A stretch of DNA of 64,000 nucleotides from Bacillus timonensis (GCF_000285535.1 NZ_HE610985.1:182084-246083), one strand, 5' to 3'; numbered from the stretch's first letter, positions 52,506 through 61,215 are shown. The notes: generated from the letters alone by a model not told the origin. Numbers and translations are program-made.

Positions 52506-52826
52506 ATGAAAAAAGTAAAGCTAATTGACATCGCCCATAGCCGAACTGGGGATAAAGGCAATACACTAAACATCTCATTAATCCCCTACAAAGAGGGCGA
52601 TTACGAATGGCTCTCGTCATCTGTCACAGCAGAAAAAGTAAAAAATCACCTTAACACTATCATCAAGGGCAAAGTCACGAGGTATGATCTATCAAACATC
52701 AAAGCCTTTAATTTTGTATGTGAAGATAGTTTAATGGGTGGTGTAACAACATCAGTAGCCATTGATACTCATGGCAAGAGCATAAGTTCCGCATTATTAG
52801 AAATGGAAATTGAAGTGAAAAACTAG
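52506..52826 (+). CDS. AtuA C-terminal-domain-like protein
   Basis: 106 residues; ATG 52506 behind TTGGAGTG, five bases after the AtuA stop. The pattern VKLIDIAHSRTGDKGNTLNI, then LIPYKEGDYEWL, and NFVCEDSLMGGVTTSVAIDT is that of the domain often fused to or encoded after AtuA. The two probably form one enzyme. Last gene of the operon. Confidence 0.85.
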   Translation: MKKVKLIDIAHSRTGDKGNTLNISLIPYKEGDYEWLSSSVTAEKVKNHLNTIIKGKVTRYDLSNIKAFNFVCEDSLMGGVTTSVAIDTHGKSISSALLEMEIEVKN

Positions 52827-52852
52827 ACTCTATCAAACTTAATAGAAAACAA

Positions 52853-52878
52853 AAAGACATGGATTTTACCATGTCTTT
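52853..52878 (+). terminator. Hairpin after the AtuA genes
   Basis: AAAGACATGG / CCATGTCTTT with a six-base loop, followed by CGTTC. Stem strong, T run short; works as terminator in both directions at best weakly. Confidence 0.65.
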
Positions 52879-52989
52879 CGTTCTAGCAGAAGATCGCCCA
52901 CATTTTGGTTTAACTAGATTATCAAATAATGATAAATAAAGATCCACTTGGTTTATTAGGGTACCTATTTTATTTACACAACTACTCTT

Positions 52990-53127
52990 GTTCCTTGGAG
53001 TTTAGGCGCTCGACTCCTGCAGGAATAGAGAGCCAAGCGAGACCCCGCAGTGAAGCAAGGAGGCTTGCGGATTGCCCTCGTAAAAGCGAGCGCCGTAACG
53101 GAGAGGAACAGTTCCAGGAGCGGAAAT
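52990..53127. repeat. Bacillaceae intergenic repeat, degenerate copy
   Basis: GC-rich stretch (GGCGCTCGACTCCTGCAGGA, AGACCCCGCAGTGAAGCAAG, then AGGAGGCTTGCGGATTGCCC and GCGAGCGCCGTAACGGAG) that resembles the repetitive GACTCCTGCGGG...GAGACCCCGCAG...GCGAGCGC element I know from many Bacillus-type genomes. It stands out from the AT-rich surroundings. A short open frame across it is a by-product. It can fold into long stems. Confidence 0.65.
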
Positions 53128-53131
53128 CACC

Positions 53132-53169
53132 CACGTTTAATAACAACAATCACGTTTAATAACAACAAT
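53132..53169. repeat. Tandem 19-bp duplication
   Basis: CACGTTTAATAACAACAAT occurs twice in perfect tandem (53132-53150 and 53151-53169), directly after the GC-rich repeat. Likely a slippage event. Confidence 0.85.
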
Positions 53170-53323
53170 CTTTTAGGTAATGCGCCTATTATCTAGTTAG
53201 ACAGTGTCGAATCAAGTCTATAAAAAAATTCTTTCCTACTTTTTACCCAAATACAGGTAAGTCAGGCCTGAAATTAAGGTTTTCCAAACGTGGAAATCGC
53301 TATTTTTACAAATATTGAGTGAA

Positions 53324-53352
53324 TTGACAATATTCAATTTAGTTGCTATGCT
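53324..53352 (+). promoter_or_regulatory. Sigma-A promoter of the second LacI gene
   Basis: TTGACA, 17-bp spacer, TATGCT preceded by TGC (extended -10). The operator follows eight bases later. Confidence 0.75.
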
Positions 53353-53359
53353 CTATTCG

Positions 53360-53373
53360 ATGAAACGTTTCAT
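53360..53373. promoter_or_regulatory. LacI-family operator
   Basis: ATGAAACGTTTCAT, a perfect 14-bp palindrome with the central CG usual for LacI proteins, over the likely transcription start of the regulator gene (autoregulation inferred). Confidence 0.75.
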
Positions 53374-53397
53374 TCAAAAAAGCATAGGAAGTATACC

Positions 53398-54408
53398 ATG
53401 AATAAAAAAGTGACGATACGAGATGTTGCGGAGTTAGCTGGTGTATCACTCGGTACTGCATCTAAAGTCATAAATAATACTGGTAACGTCCAAATTGAAC
53501 TAAAAGACAAAGTAAACGCAGCAATAAAAGCCCTACAATACTCCCCAAACATGATCGCAAGAAGTTTGAAGTCATCCGTCTCCAAAACAATTGCCGTTCT
53601 TCTATCTAACCTTACAAATCCCTTCCAGATGACTTTGGCAAAAGGTATTGAAGAAGTTATCTTTGAAAAAGACTATCTATTCATCATCAGTTCCACAAAT
53701 GAAAATCCTACTATTGAGCGAAAAAATCTACAAATGTTTTATGAGCAACGTGTTGACGGCATTATTCTTTGTTCAACTGGCCATGTCAACGAAGAAATTA
53801 TTTCGTTAGCCGAAAGAAACATTCCAATCGTCCTTGTCGATCGGCCTATTTCCCATTTGCCAGTCAACATCGTGGCAGATGATAACTTTATTGGAATGGA
53901 AAAATTAGTTACATACTTATATGAATTAGGTCATAAAGAAATAGGGGTCGTACATGGTGATTTGAATACCATTCACGGAAGAATTCGTCATAAGGCTGTT
54001 TTACAGTCACTTGTGAAATATGGTCTTTCGACGAGACACCAGTATATTGGTGATTTTACCTATAAAGGGGGCCAAAATGCAGTCGATTATTTTTTATCAA
54101 CTACAAACGTTCCTACTGCCATCATTACTTCGAACAATAATATGACGGCAGGTGTACTAAAGGCATGTCAAAACTACAAGATTACTATTCCTGAACAACT
54201 TACGGTTGTGTCATTTGGAGAACTAGAGTATGAATGGGATTTGATTGTTCCGAAGGTGACTTCAGTTGTTCAATCTCCACGTGAAATAGGGAAAAAGGCA
54301 GCAACAATCCTATTAGAACAACTGAAGAATGGGGGACACCACCAAAATATTCAAATTTTTATAGAACCTGAAATTGTAATAGGTAACTCTTCATCTCCTC
54401 TACATTAA
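53398..54408 (+). CDS. LacI family transcriptional regulator
   Basis: 336 residues; ATG 53398 after AGGAAG. HTH VAELAGVSLGTASKVINNTG at about 9-28, hinge YSPNMIARSLKSS, then the effector domain (EERNIPIVLVDRPISHLPVN-like, YELGHKEIGVVHGD). It precedes by 20 bases the dehydrogenase-ABC-decarboxylase operon, which it probably controls together with itself. Distant from the LacI protein at 33452, with a different operator. Confidence 0.9.
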   Translation: MNKKVTIRDVAELAGVSLGTASKVINNTGNVQIELKDKVNAAIKALQYSPNMIARSLKSSVSKTIAVLLSNLTNPFQMTLAKGIEEVIFEKDYLFIISSTNENPTIERKNLQMFYEQRVDGIILCSTGHVNEEIISLAERNIPIVLVDRPISHLPVNIVADDNFIGMEKLVTYLYELGHKEIGVVHGDLNTIHGRIRHKAVLQSLVKYGLSTRHQYIGDFTYKGGQNAVDYFLSTTNVPTAIITSNNNMTAGVLKACQNYKITIPEQLTVVSFGELEYEWDLIVPKVTSVVQSPREIGKKAATILLEQLKNGGHHQNIQIFIEPEIVIGNSSSPLH

Positions 54409-54427
54409 TCAAGAAAAGGTGATAATC

Positions 54428-55462
54428 ATGAAGGCTCTTGTAAACTACGATTCTGGTAAAAACAAAGTTGAAATTAGAGAAGTACCAATCCCGAAGATAG
54501 GTGCAAAAGATATTTTATTAAAAGTAGAAGCCGTTGGAGTATGTGGTAGTGATTTGCATATGTACCATGATATTCAAGGGTTTGCAGTGAAACGACCTGT
54601 GATTTTAGGACATGAGTTTGCAGGAACTGTTGCCGACGTAGGTTCAGAAGTAACCCAATTTAAAAAGGGAGACCGTATTGTCAGCGAGACACCTTCATAT
54701 GTCTGTGAAACTTGTATTTATTGCAAAACAGGATTATATAATTTGTGCCCAGATAGAAAAGGGTTTGGTGTGTTAGCAGATGGGGCAATGGCTGAATACG
54801 TGAAAACGAGAGAAGCAATCGTACATCACGTACCAGATGGAATTCCATTTGAAAAAGCAGCCTTAACGGAGCCGTCATGTGTTGCCTATAATGCGGTAGC
54901 GCATCATTCGCGAATTCGGCCAGGTGACCATGTTGTTGTCTTTGGACCTGGTCCAATTGGATTAATGTGTGTACAAATTGCGAGATTATTTGCACCTGGG
55001 AAATTAACAGTGGTTGGTTTAGAAAAAGATTCTAACCGTTTAGAAGTAGCCAAGGAATTTGGCGCAGATAAAGTGATTATTGCAGATAAGCAAGATGTAA
55101 TACATGAAATCTGCAGCTATGGAGACGGTTTTGGCGCAGATTTAGTGCTTGATGCAGTTGGTGTTAGCCAAACACTGAAGCAAAGTATTGAAATTGTTCG
55201 ACCAGCAGGGCAAATTACGAAAATTGGATGGGGTCCAGAACCTATTGGCTTCAGTCTCGACCCACTTATTCAAAAAGCCGCTAAATTACAGGGGTCATTT
55301 AGTCATACCTATCCGATGTGGGAGAAAGTATTGCTTCTCATGCAAAAGGGAGAAATAAACCCACTACCAATGGCGAAGATTTATTCACTAGATAATTGGC
55401 AACAGGCTTTCGATGAGATGGATTCGTTAAAACATGCGAAATCTGTTATTGTACCAAACTAG
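54428..55462 (+). CDS. Zinc-dependent medium-chain dehydrogenase (sorbitol/threonine dehydrogenase type)
   Basis: 344 residues; ATG 54428 behind AAAAGGTG. Catalytic zinc site VGVCGSDLHMYHD and LGHEFAGTV, structural zinc CETCIYCKTGLYNLC, nucleotide-binding VFGPGPIGLMCVQIARLF. Oxidises a polyol or sugar alcohol with NAD(P). First enzyme of the operon; a ketose product would suit the epimerase that follows. Confidence 0.9.
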   Translation: MKALVNYDSGKNKVEIREVPIPKIGAKDILLKVEAVGVCGSDLHMYHDIQGFAVKRPVILGHEFAGTVADVGSEVTQFKKGDRIVSETPSYVCETCIYCKTGLYNLCPDRKGFGVLADGAMAEYVKTREAIVHHVPDGIPFEKAALTEPSCVAYNAVAHHSRIRPGDHVVVFGPGPIGLMCVQIARLFAPGKLTVVGLEKDSNRLEVAKEFGADKVIIADKQDVIHEICSYGDGFGADLVLDAVGVSQTLKQSIEIVRPAGQITKIGWGPEPIGFSLDPLIQKAAKLQGSFSHTYPMWEKVLLLMQKGEINPLPMAKIYSLDNWQQAFDEMDSLKHAKSVIVPN

Positions 55463-55493
55463 CTTGTTAAAAAACTTTAAAAAGGAGAAATAA

Positions 55494-56387
55494 ATGGAAG
55501 ATACTATCAAAATATCAGTTTTCCCTAAAGGCTTTATCGATGATTTATCTACTGGTAAAATGACGGTTTTTGAATGGATTGAACAAGCAGGAACCCTTGG
55601 TGCCGACGGATTGGAAATGTATCCGACTTTTTTACAATCTACGGATAGAAATTACTTGGAAAAAGTAAAGGAAGCAGCTACTTCTGTTAATCTAACGATT
55701 CCAATGATGTGTGCATCACCAGATTTCACTCATCACGATCCCGCTTTTCGAGAAAATGAAGTCAATAAGATAAAAGAAATGATTGATGTCATGGCATTTC
55801 TCGGGCCAGAAGAGTTTCGAAGTTGTCGTGTACTTTCTGGCCAAAGAAGACCTGAGGTTTCGAGAGAAGAAGGAATCAAGTGGACCCAAGATTGTATAAA
55901 AGAACTCCTTGCTTATGCGGAAAGCAAACGTGTTTATCTCGTGATGGAAAACCATTATAAGGATGGGTTTTGGATTTATCCAGAATTTGCTCAGAAATCA
56001 GATATCTATTTAGAAATTATTGAAGGAATATCTTCTAATTGGTTTGGGGTCAATTTCGATCCATCCAATGCTGTATTTGCAGGAGATGATCCGTTAGAGT
56101 TACTAGAAAAGGTAAAGGATCGATTAATCACAATGCATGCCAGTGATCGTTATATAAAAGACGGATATACCATGAAAGATATCGAATCTCATTTGGTACA
56201 AGGATACTCAGATGCCTTGGCACATGGTGTTATCGGAAAAGGCATTATTGATTACGATCGTATTTTTCAGCTGTTAGCTTCTATCCATTTTACAGGATGG
56301 ATTTCCATTGAAGATGGTGTTAATGGGTTAGAGGAAATGAAGGAATCAGTAGAATTTCTAAAGCGGAAAGTCAATGAATATCGTTGA
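55494..56387 (+). CDS. Sugar phosphate isomerase/epimerase family TIM-barrel protein
   Basis: 297 residues; ATG 55494 after AAAGGAGAAATAA. Barrel features: GADGLEMYPTFLQSTDRNYL, MVMEN-type Glu (YLVMENHYKDG), VNFDPSNAVFAGDDPLELLE, TMHASDRY and ISIEDGVNGLEEMK supply the usual four metal ligands. Xylose-isomerase-like family; isomerises or epimerises a keto-sugar. Between dehydrogenase and importer genes. Confidence 0.85.
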   Translation: MEDTIKISVFPKGFIDDLSTGKMTVFEWIEQAGTLGADGLEMYPTFLQSTDRNYLEKVKEAATSVNLTIPMMCASPDFTHHDPAFRENEVNKIKEMIDVMAFLGPEEFRSCRVLSGQRRPEVSREEGIKWTQDCIKELLAYAESKRVYLVMENHYKDGFWIYPEFAQKSDIYLEIIEGISSNWFGVNFDPSNAVFAGDDPLELLEKVKDRLITMHASDRYIKDGYTMKDIESHLVQGYSDALAHGVIGKGIIDYDRIFQLLASIHFTGWISIEDGVNGLEEMKESVEFLKRKVNEYR

Positions 56388-56411
56388 TAGGGTAATTGAC
56401 GTAAATTCAAA

Positions 56412-56425
56412 TGAAAACGCTTTAC
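56412..56425 (+). promoter_or_regulatory. Possible cre or LacI-type site before the binding-protein gene
   Basis: TGAAAACGCTTTAC fits the left part of the catabolite-responsive element (TGWAARCGYTWNCW) but not its last two positions. It may instead be a degenerate site for the adjacent LacI protein. Confidence 0.35.
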
Positions 56426-56462
56426 GTCTTAACCATATAAAAATATGAAAGGGGAAAGTGAA

Positions 56463-57773
56463 GTGAAAAGATTAAGGGGGCTGAGCTTTTTACTAGTTTT
56501 TGGATTATTCATAGGCTTAATGGCTGCTTGTAGTGACAATGACAGTTCTTCAAATGAGCCATCATCAGATAATGATGGTGATAAAAACAAAGACGTTGAA
56601 TTAAGAATCGTTGCCGCGAACCACCCATGGACTGAAGCGATAGAACCATTCATTCCACAATTTGAAAAGGAGACAGGGATTAAAGTAAAGCTAGAAAAAT
56701 ATTTTGAAGATCAACTAACTCAAAAACTCACAACAGAATTTACGGCCGGTTCAGATAGTATCGATGTCTTTATGATTCGTCCGTTACAAGAAGGGAAGCT
56801 CTTTAATCTTAATGGCTGGGTCGCAGATTTATCAGGTTATACAGGTGATTCAGAGTGGGATTTAAGTGATTTTACAGAGTCCTCCGTTAATTCCTTAAAA
56901 GATGGTAATAAGATCTTTGGAATCCCAACTGTGACTGAACGTGAAATCCTATATTACCGTAAAGATATATTTGAAGAGAATAAGATTGAACCTCCTAAAA
57001 CATTAGATGAACTATATGAAATTGCAAAGAAATTAAATGATCCTTCGAATGACTTTTACGGAATGGTATCACGTGGACAAAGAGCTGCAGCAGTTACACA
57101 ATTCTCCAGTTACTTATATGGATTTGGTGGTGACTTTATCGTCGACGGAAAAGCTGCCATTGATACACCAGAAGCGATTAAAGCATTTGAGTTCTATGGG
57201 AATTTACTGAAGGAAGCAGGACCTCCAGGCGTATTAAATATGAGTTGGCCACAAGCGGCTGGTTTATTTGCGCAAGGGAAAGCAGCGATGTATACAGATG
57301 CGGATAGTATTTATCCAAACTTGTTGGATCCTGAAAAATCCGTAGTAGGTGAAAAAGTAGGGTTTTCTGTATTCCCAGAAGGACCTTCAGGTCAAACGCC
57401 ATATAACGTTACATCGTGGGGAGTCGCGATGAATGAAAAATCAGAACATAAAGATGCCGGATGGGAATTTATCAAGTGGGCGACAAGTAAAGAAATTGTG
57501 GCTGAATTGCAAAAGAAGAGTGTTCCAGGCCCAAGACAGTCAGTATGGGATTCACCGGAAGGAACAGAAGCATTTCCTGAAGAACTTGTTCAAGTCATTT
57601 CCGAATCCAATAAGATTGGAAAAGAATATGACCGTCCATTGGTAATCAAGGTGAATGAGGCAAGAGATATGATTGGAACAGCGATTGTAACGGGTATAGA
57701 AGGTGGCGATGTGGAAGCAGCAGCAAAAGAAGCCAACAAACAGTTCCAACAATTGCTAGATGATGAAAAATAA
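56463..57773 (+). CDS. ABC sugar-type substrate-binding lipoprotein (family 3)
   Basis: 436 residues from GTG 56463, which has AAAGGGGAAAG upstream (an ATG 18 bases earlier overlaps that site). Lipobox LMAAC near residue 23, then an Asn/Asp/Ser linker. Type-1 binding protein (RIVAANHPWTEAIEPFIPQF, TLDELYEIAKKLND, TSWGVAMNEKSEHK). Supplies the permeases at 57850 and 58736. A strong hairpin follows. Confidence 0.88.
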   Translation: MKRLRGLSFLLVFGLFIGLMAACSDNDSSSNEPSSDNDGDKNKDVELRIVAANHPWTEAIEPFIPQFEKETGIKVKLEKYFEDQLTQKLTTEFTAGSDSIDVFMIRPLQEGKLFNLNGWVADLSGYTGDSEWDLSDFTESSVNSLKDGNKIFGIPTVTEREILYYRKDIFEENKIEPPKTLDELYEIAKKLNDPSNDFYGMVSRGQRAAAVTQFSSYLYGFGGDFIVDGKAAIDTPEAIKAFEFYGNLLKEAGPPGVLNMSWPQAAGLFAQGKAAMYTDADSIYPNLLDPEKSVVGEKVGFSVFPEGPSGQTPYNVTSWGVAMNEKSEHKDAGWEFIKWATSKEIVAELQKKSVPGPRQSVWDSPEGTEAFPEELVQVISESNKIGKEYDRPLVIKVNEARDMIGTAIVTGIEGGDVEAAAKEANKQFQQLLDDEK

Positions 57774-57782
57774 ATATTGATA

Positions 57783-57823
57783 GGATAGGGCGGTATTAAT
57801 GGATACATTAATACCCTCTATCC
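57783..57823 (+). promoter_or_regulatory. Hairpin between binding-protein and permease genes (4 of 4)
   Basis: Inner stem GGTATTAATG / CATTAATACC (ten perfect pairs, loop GATA) inside an outer stem GGATAG / CTATCC. Lies ten bases after the binding-protein stop. No T run. The longest of the four such hairpins. Confidence 0.75.
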
Positions 57824-57849
57824 AGTTTATTGGTTTACATAGAAGGGGG

Positions 57850-58739
57850 ATGATTGCCATTCAACTTTGGATTGAAAAACATCTTAAGTATATTTTTACG
57901 TTGCCTTCCGTACTTTTTGTACTCATCATGATTGTATTTCCAGTTGGCTATACAGCATACTTGAGTTTTTTGACTGGAGTATGTCAAGTGTTACACCACC
58001 TAAATGGGTCTTCTTAGACAATTTTAAGAAACTATTATTTGATGATCCACGGTTTTGGCCTGCTTTTTTCAGAACTTTTTATTTTACGATTTTGGCTGTT
58101 GTTACTCAAACCGTATTAGGAGTTGCAATTGCTATTTTATTCTTCAGAAACTTTAAAGGTAGTAATCTAGTAAAGACCTTATTTTTACTTCCTATGGTTT
58201 CAACACCCGTGGCAATTGGACTTGTATGGTTACTTATTTTTGAACCATCGATTGGATTTGCAAATCAGTTCTTAAGTTATTTTGGAATTGATCCACAGTT
58301 ATGGATTGCTTCACCAAAACTGGCACTACCAGCGATTGCGATGGTAGATACTTGGCAATGGACACCGATGATTACGTTAATCACATTGGCTGGACTCTCT
58401 CAATTACCAAACGAAAATTATGAAGCGGCAGCTGTGGATGGCGCTAACTCATGGCAAATTTTTTGGAAAATCACATTACCTCTTATGGCCCCTACTATTT
58501 TCGCAGCAGTGCTACTTCGTTCCATAGATGCAGTTAAACACTTTGATTTAATCTATGCGATGACACAAGGCGGACCTGGCTATGCGACAGAAACTTTAAA
58601 TATTTATGGGTTCGCAAATGGTTTTCAATATTTTAAATTAGGATATACAAGTGCCATTTTAATGGTATTCTTTATGATTGTGCTGATTATGAGCTGTCTA
58701 ATTTTAATCTTCCGTAAGAAAACGGAGGTGACATTATGA
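57850..58739 (+). pseudogene. ABC transporter permease (MalF type), frameshifted
   Basis: ATG 57850 after GAAGGGGG opens with MIAIQLWIEKHLKYIFTLPS and the first membrane helix; after YTAYLSF the six-T run at 57966-57971 is one base short and the frame ends at 58017. The homologous frame reads DWSMSSVTPPKWVFLDNFKK and continues to 58739, with the EAA loop ENYEAAAVDGANSWQIFWKI (TLP follows). Restored length about 296 residues. The partner permease is intact, so loss of this gene would disable the importer; a miscounted T run is the simpler explanation. Confidence 0.85.
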
Positions 58740-59551
58740 AGCATAAAAAGAGAATGGAGATTATCCGCTATATTCTAATTGTGATTGTGAGTTTAGTATT
58801 TTTATTCCCATTTGTTTGGATGATTATTGCCTCTCTGAAAAATCAGGCTCAAATCATGTCGACTGATTCAATCTTTATTTTCAAACCAAGCTTTACCAAT
58901 TACAAAGAGGTTTTTGAACAATATGACTTTATTAAATTTATCATCAATAGCTTTGTCGTTGCATTTGCTTCTACTGTTCTAGGATTAGTGTTGGGATTAC
59001 CTGCAGCATATGCAATTTCAAAATATAAATTGCATAAATTCGGGGTGATTATTTTAATTGCGAGAATCATACCAGGTATTTCGTTTATGATTCCTTGGTT
59101 TATCATTTTTTCAAAATTGGGACTGGTTGACACCTATACAGCACTGACATTAAGCCATATGTTAGTTGGGTTGCCATTTATCATTTGGATTATGATTTCT
59201 TCCTTTGAAGCTCTTCCACAAGAATTGGAGGATTCAGCAAGAGTTGATGGTTGTACATTGCAAGGTGCTTTCTTCAGGGTTTTGCTACCGCTCGTTTCGC
59301 CTGGAATTATCACCGCGTCGATGATGTCCTTTATTCTATCCTGGAATAATTTCATGTTTGCTTTAGTACTTGCTGGAGATGACACGAAGACCTTACCAAT
59401 TGCCGTCTTTAACTTTATCTCGTATTCCGAAATAAATTGGGGAGCACTTATGGCAGCTGCTGTCATTATTACGCTACCGATACTAATCATATCATTGCTT
59501 TTACAACGATACATCGTTAGTGGAATTACTTCAGGAGCAGTAAAAGGGTAA
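58736..59551 (+). CDS. ABC transporter permease (MalG type)
   Basis: 271 residues, six membrane helices; ATG 58736 overlaps the preceding stop, with GGAGGTG just upstream. EAA loop ELEDSARVDGCTLQGAFFRV (LLP follows), ending SGITSGAVKG. Again no ATPase gene. Confidence 0.9.
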   Translation: MKHKKRMEIIRYILIVIVSLVFLFPFVWMIIASLKNQAQIMSTDSIFIFKPSFTNYKEVFEQYDFIKFIINSFVVAFASTVLGLVLGLPAAYAISKYKLHKFGVIILIARIIPGISFMIPWFIIFSKLGLVDTYTALTLSHMLVGLPFIIWIMISSFEALPQELEDSARVDGCTLQGAFFRVLLPLVSPGIITASMMSFILSWNNFMFALVLAGDDTKTLPIAVFNFISYSEINWGALMAAAVIITLPILIISLLLQRYIVSGITSGAVKG

Positions 59552-59576
59552 CCATCATAAAGAAAGGGTGATACAG

Positions 59577-60356
59577 TTGCAGATTGAATTATCAGGAATG
59601 GTAGGAATCGTTACTGGAGTCGGGAAGGGAATTGGAAAAGAAATCATAATGACGCTTGCACGAGAAGGAGTTAAAACAATTGGGGTTGATGTAAACCAAG
59701 AGGATCTAGACCAACTCTCACAAGAGTTTAGTGAAGAAGGATTAGATGGTCTGTTTTTTAACTGTGATGTCAGAGATAGCAAAATGATAACTGAAGTAGT
59801 CAATAAGACTATAAAAGAGTATGGTCGGGTTGATCTTTTAGTTAATAATGCAGGGGTTGCCGGAAATGGAGAAGTGGAAACATTACCTGAGGAAATTTGG
59901 GATTTCTGTCATGATGTCAATCTAAAAGGAATGTACCTGATGTGTAAAGCAGTCATTCCTATCATGAAAAGGCAGCAATTTGGTCGGATTATAAATTCAG
60001 CATCCTTTGCAGCGATTATTCCAAGCATCGGGAGTGCTGCTTATGCTTCGTCAAAAGCGGGAGTAAAACAATTTTCACGCGTTCTTGCTGGGGAGTTAGG
60101 ACCGTGGAACATTACGGTTAACAGTTATGCTGCTGGAATGATTCCTACAACTCTCAATCATTTTTCTGAACTTCCACAAGAACAGCAGGATCGGTTACTT
60201 GACAGTTTAACCTTACGAAGGTGGGGGGAGAAAAAAGATATTGCTCAACTCATCTGTTTTTTAGCATCAGATTTGGCAGGGTATATAACTGGTACGCTAA
60301 TCGATGTAAGTGGAGGGAAATATGCTACGCAATTTCCTAAGGCAGCGTATGAGTAA
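59577..60356 (+). CDS. Short-chain dehydrogenase/reductase
   Basis: 259 residues; TTG 59577 is preferred to GTG 59568, which abuts AAAGGG. Nucleotide motif TGVGKGIGKE, LVNNAGVAG, catalytic Ser in NSASFAA, Tyr and Lys in YASSK. Classical SDR that interconverts a hydroxyl and a ketone on a sugar or polyol. Second oxidoreductase of the operon. Confidence 0.9.
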   Translation: MQIELSGMVGIVTGVGKGIGKEIIMTLAREGVKTIGVDVNQEDLDQLSQEFSEEGLDGLFFNCDVRDSKMITEVVNKTIKEYGRVDLLVNNAGVAGNGEVETLPEEIWDFCHDVNLKGMYLMCKAVIPIMKRQQFGRIINSASFAAIIPSIGSAAYASSKAGVKQFSRVLAGELGPWNITVNSYAAGMIPTTLNHFSELPQEQQDRLLDSLTLRRWGEKKDIAQLICFLASDLAGYITGTLIDVSGGKYATQFPKAAYE

Positions 60357-60407
60357 AATGTTTATAGTGGCGTATGAGTCATTCCAAATAAGCAGGGAGC
60401 TGGAAAA

Positions 60408-61082
60408 ATGGAACCAATTGTGCAAATTTCATTAGATTTGACTAATATTAATGAAGCAGTGGAAATGGCAGAAATTGCAATAGAAGCTGGAGTTGATTGG
60501 ATTGAAGCGGGAACTCCACTCTTACTTGCAGAAGGTTTACATGCTGTTAAAAAACTTCGCCAAAGATTTCCTGATAAACCGATTGTCGCCGATTTAAAGA
60601 CGATGGATGGTGGCTATTTAGAAGTAGAGATGATGGCTAAGGCTGGTGCAACACATGTAGTTGTCATGGGAGTTGCTCATCCAGCTACCATTCGAGCAGT
60701 TGTTAAAGCTGCACGCGATTATGATGTGAAGGTTATGGGGGATATAATGGCATCACCTGATAAAATATCCTGTGCACAAATGCTTGAGGAAAATGGTGTT
60801 GACTATATTATTGTTCATACAGGCTTTGATGAAAGAGGAGAAGATCCAGAACGTTCACCTTTTGACTGCTTAGAAAATGTTGTATCCGCAGTGTCCATTC
60901 CTGTTCAAGCTGTAGGTGGTTTATCGATTGAACAAGCTGCCCAAATGCCAAAGCATGGTGCACCACTCGTAGTCATTGGAGCACCTTTAGTCATTGATAA
61001 TCAAGAATTTAGACCAAGTTCTGATTCAGACCAACTCCGAAATACATTAAGGAATTTTGTAAAAAGAGTGAAGAACACGTAA
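60408..61082 (+). CDS. Hexulose-6-phosphate synthase / 3-keto-gulonate-6-phosphate decarboxylase family protein
   Basis: 224 residues; ATG 60408 behind AGGGAGCTGG. OMPDC-superfamily barrel with the family active site DLKTMDGGYLEVEMMAKAGA (Asp-x-Lys-x-x-Asp) and IIVHTGFDERG. Members decarboxylate 3-keto-gulonate 6-phosphate or make hexulose 6-phosphate from formaldehyde. With two dehydrogenases and an epimerase, decarboxylation or aldol cleavage of an oxidised sugar is plausible. No kinase gene is in the operon, which is odd for an enzyme that normally needs a phosphorylated substrate. Confidence 0.85.
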   Translation: MEPIVQISLDLTNINEAVEMAEIAIEAGVDWIEAGTPLLLAEGLHAVKKLRQRFPDKPIVADLKTMDGGYLEVEMMAKAGATHVVVMGVAHPATIRAVVKAARDYDVKVMGDIMASPDKISCAQMLEENGVDYIIVHTGFDERGEDPERSPFDCLENVVSAVSIPVQAVGGLSIEQAAQMPKHGAPLVVIGAPLVIDNQEFRPSSDSDQLRNTLRNFVKRVKNT

Positions 61083-61124
61083 GTTAATCTGAGAAAATGA
61101 TATTCCTAATTGAAATAGTAAAGC

Positions 61125-61157
61125 GTCAGGACCGCAAGTATGGTACCTGACTTTTTT
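61125..61157 (+). terminator. Rho-independent terminator
   Basis: GTCAGG(ACC) / (GGTA)CCTGAC with TTTTTT. Ends the second LacI-regulated operon. Confidence 0.85.
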
Positions 61158-61215
61158 ATGAAGACATCCTTTATATTCGTCTTTTGCTAAATCAAAGTTC
61201 TTTAACGATCTCAAC

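Noticed and set aside
52929-53159. 76-codon frame across the GC-rich repeat
   Set aside because: Its composition follows the repeat and it has no binding site or family match.
53132-53169. CRISPR-like array
   Set aside because: Only two direct 19-bp units without spacers and no cas genes; a simple tandem duplication.
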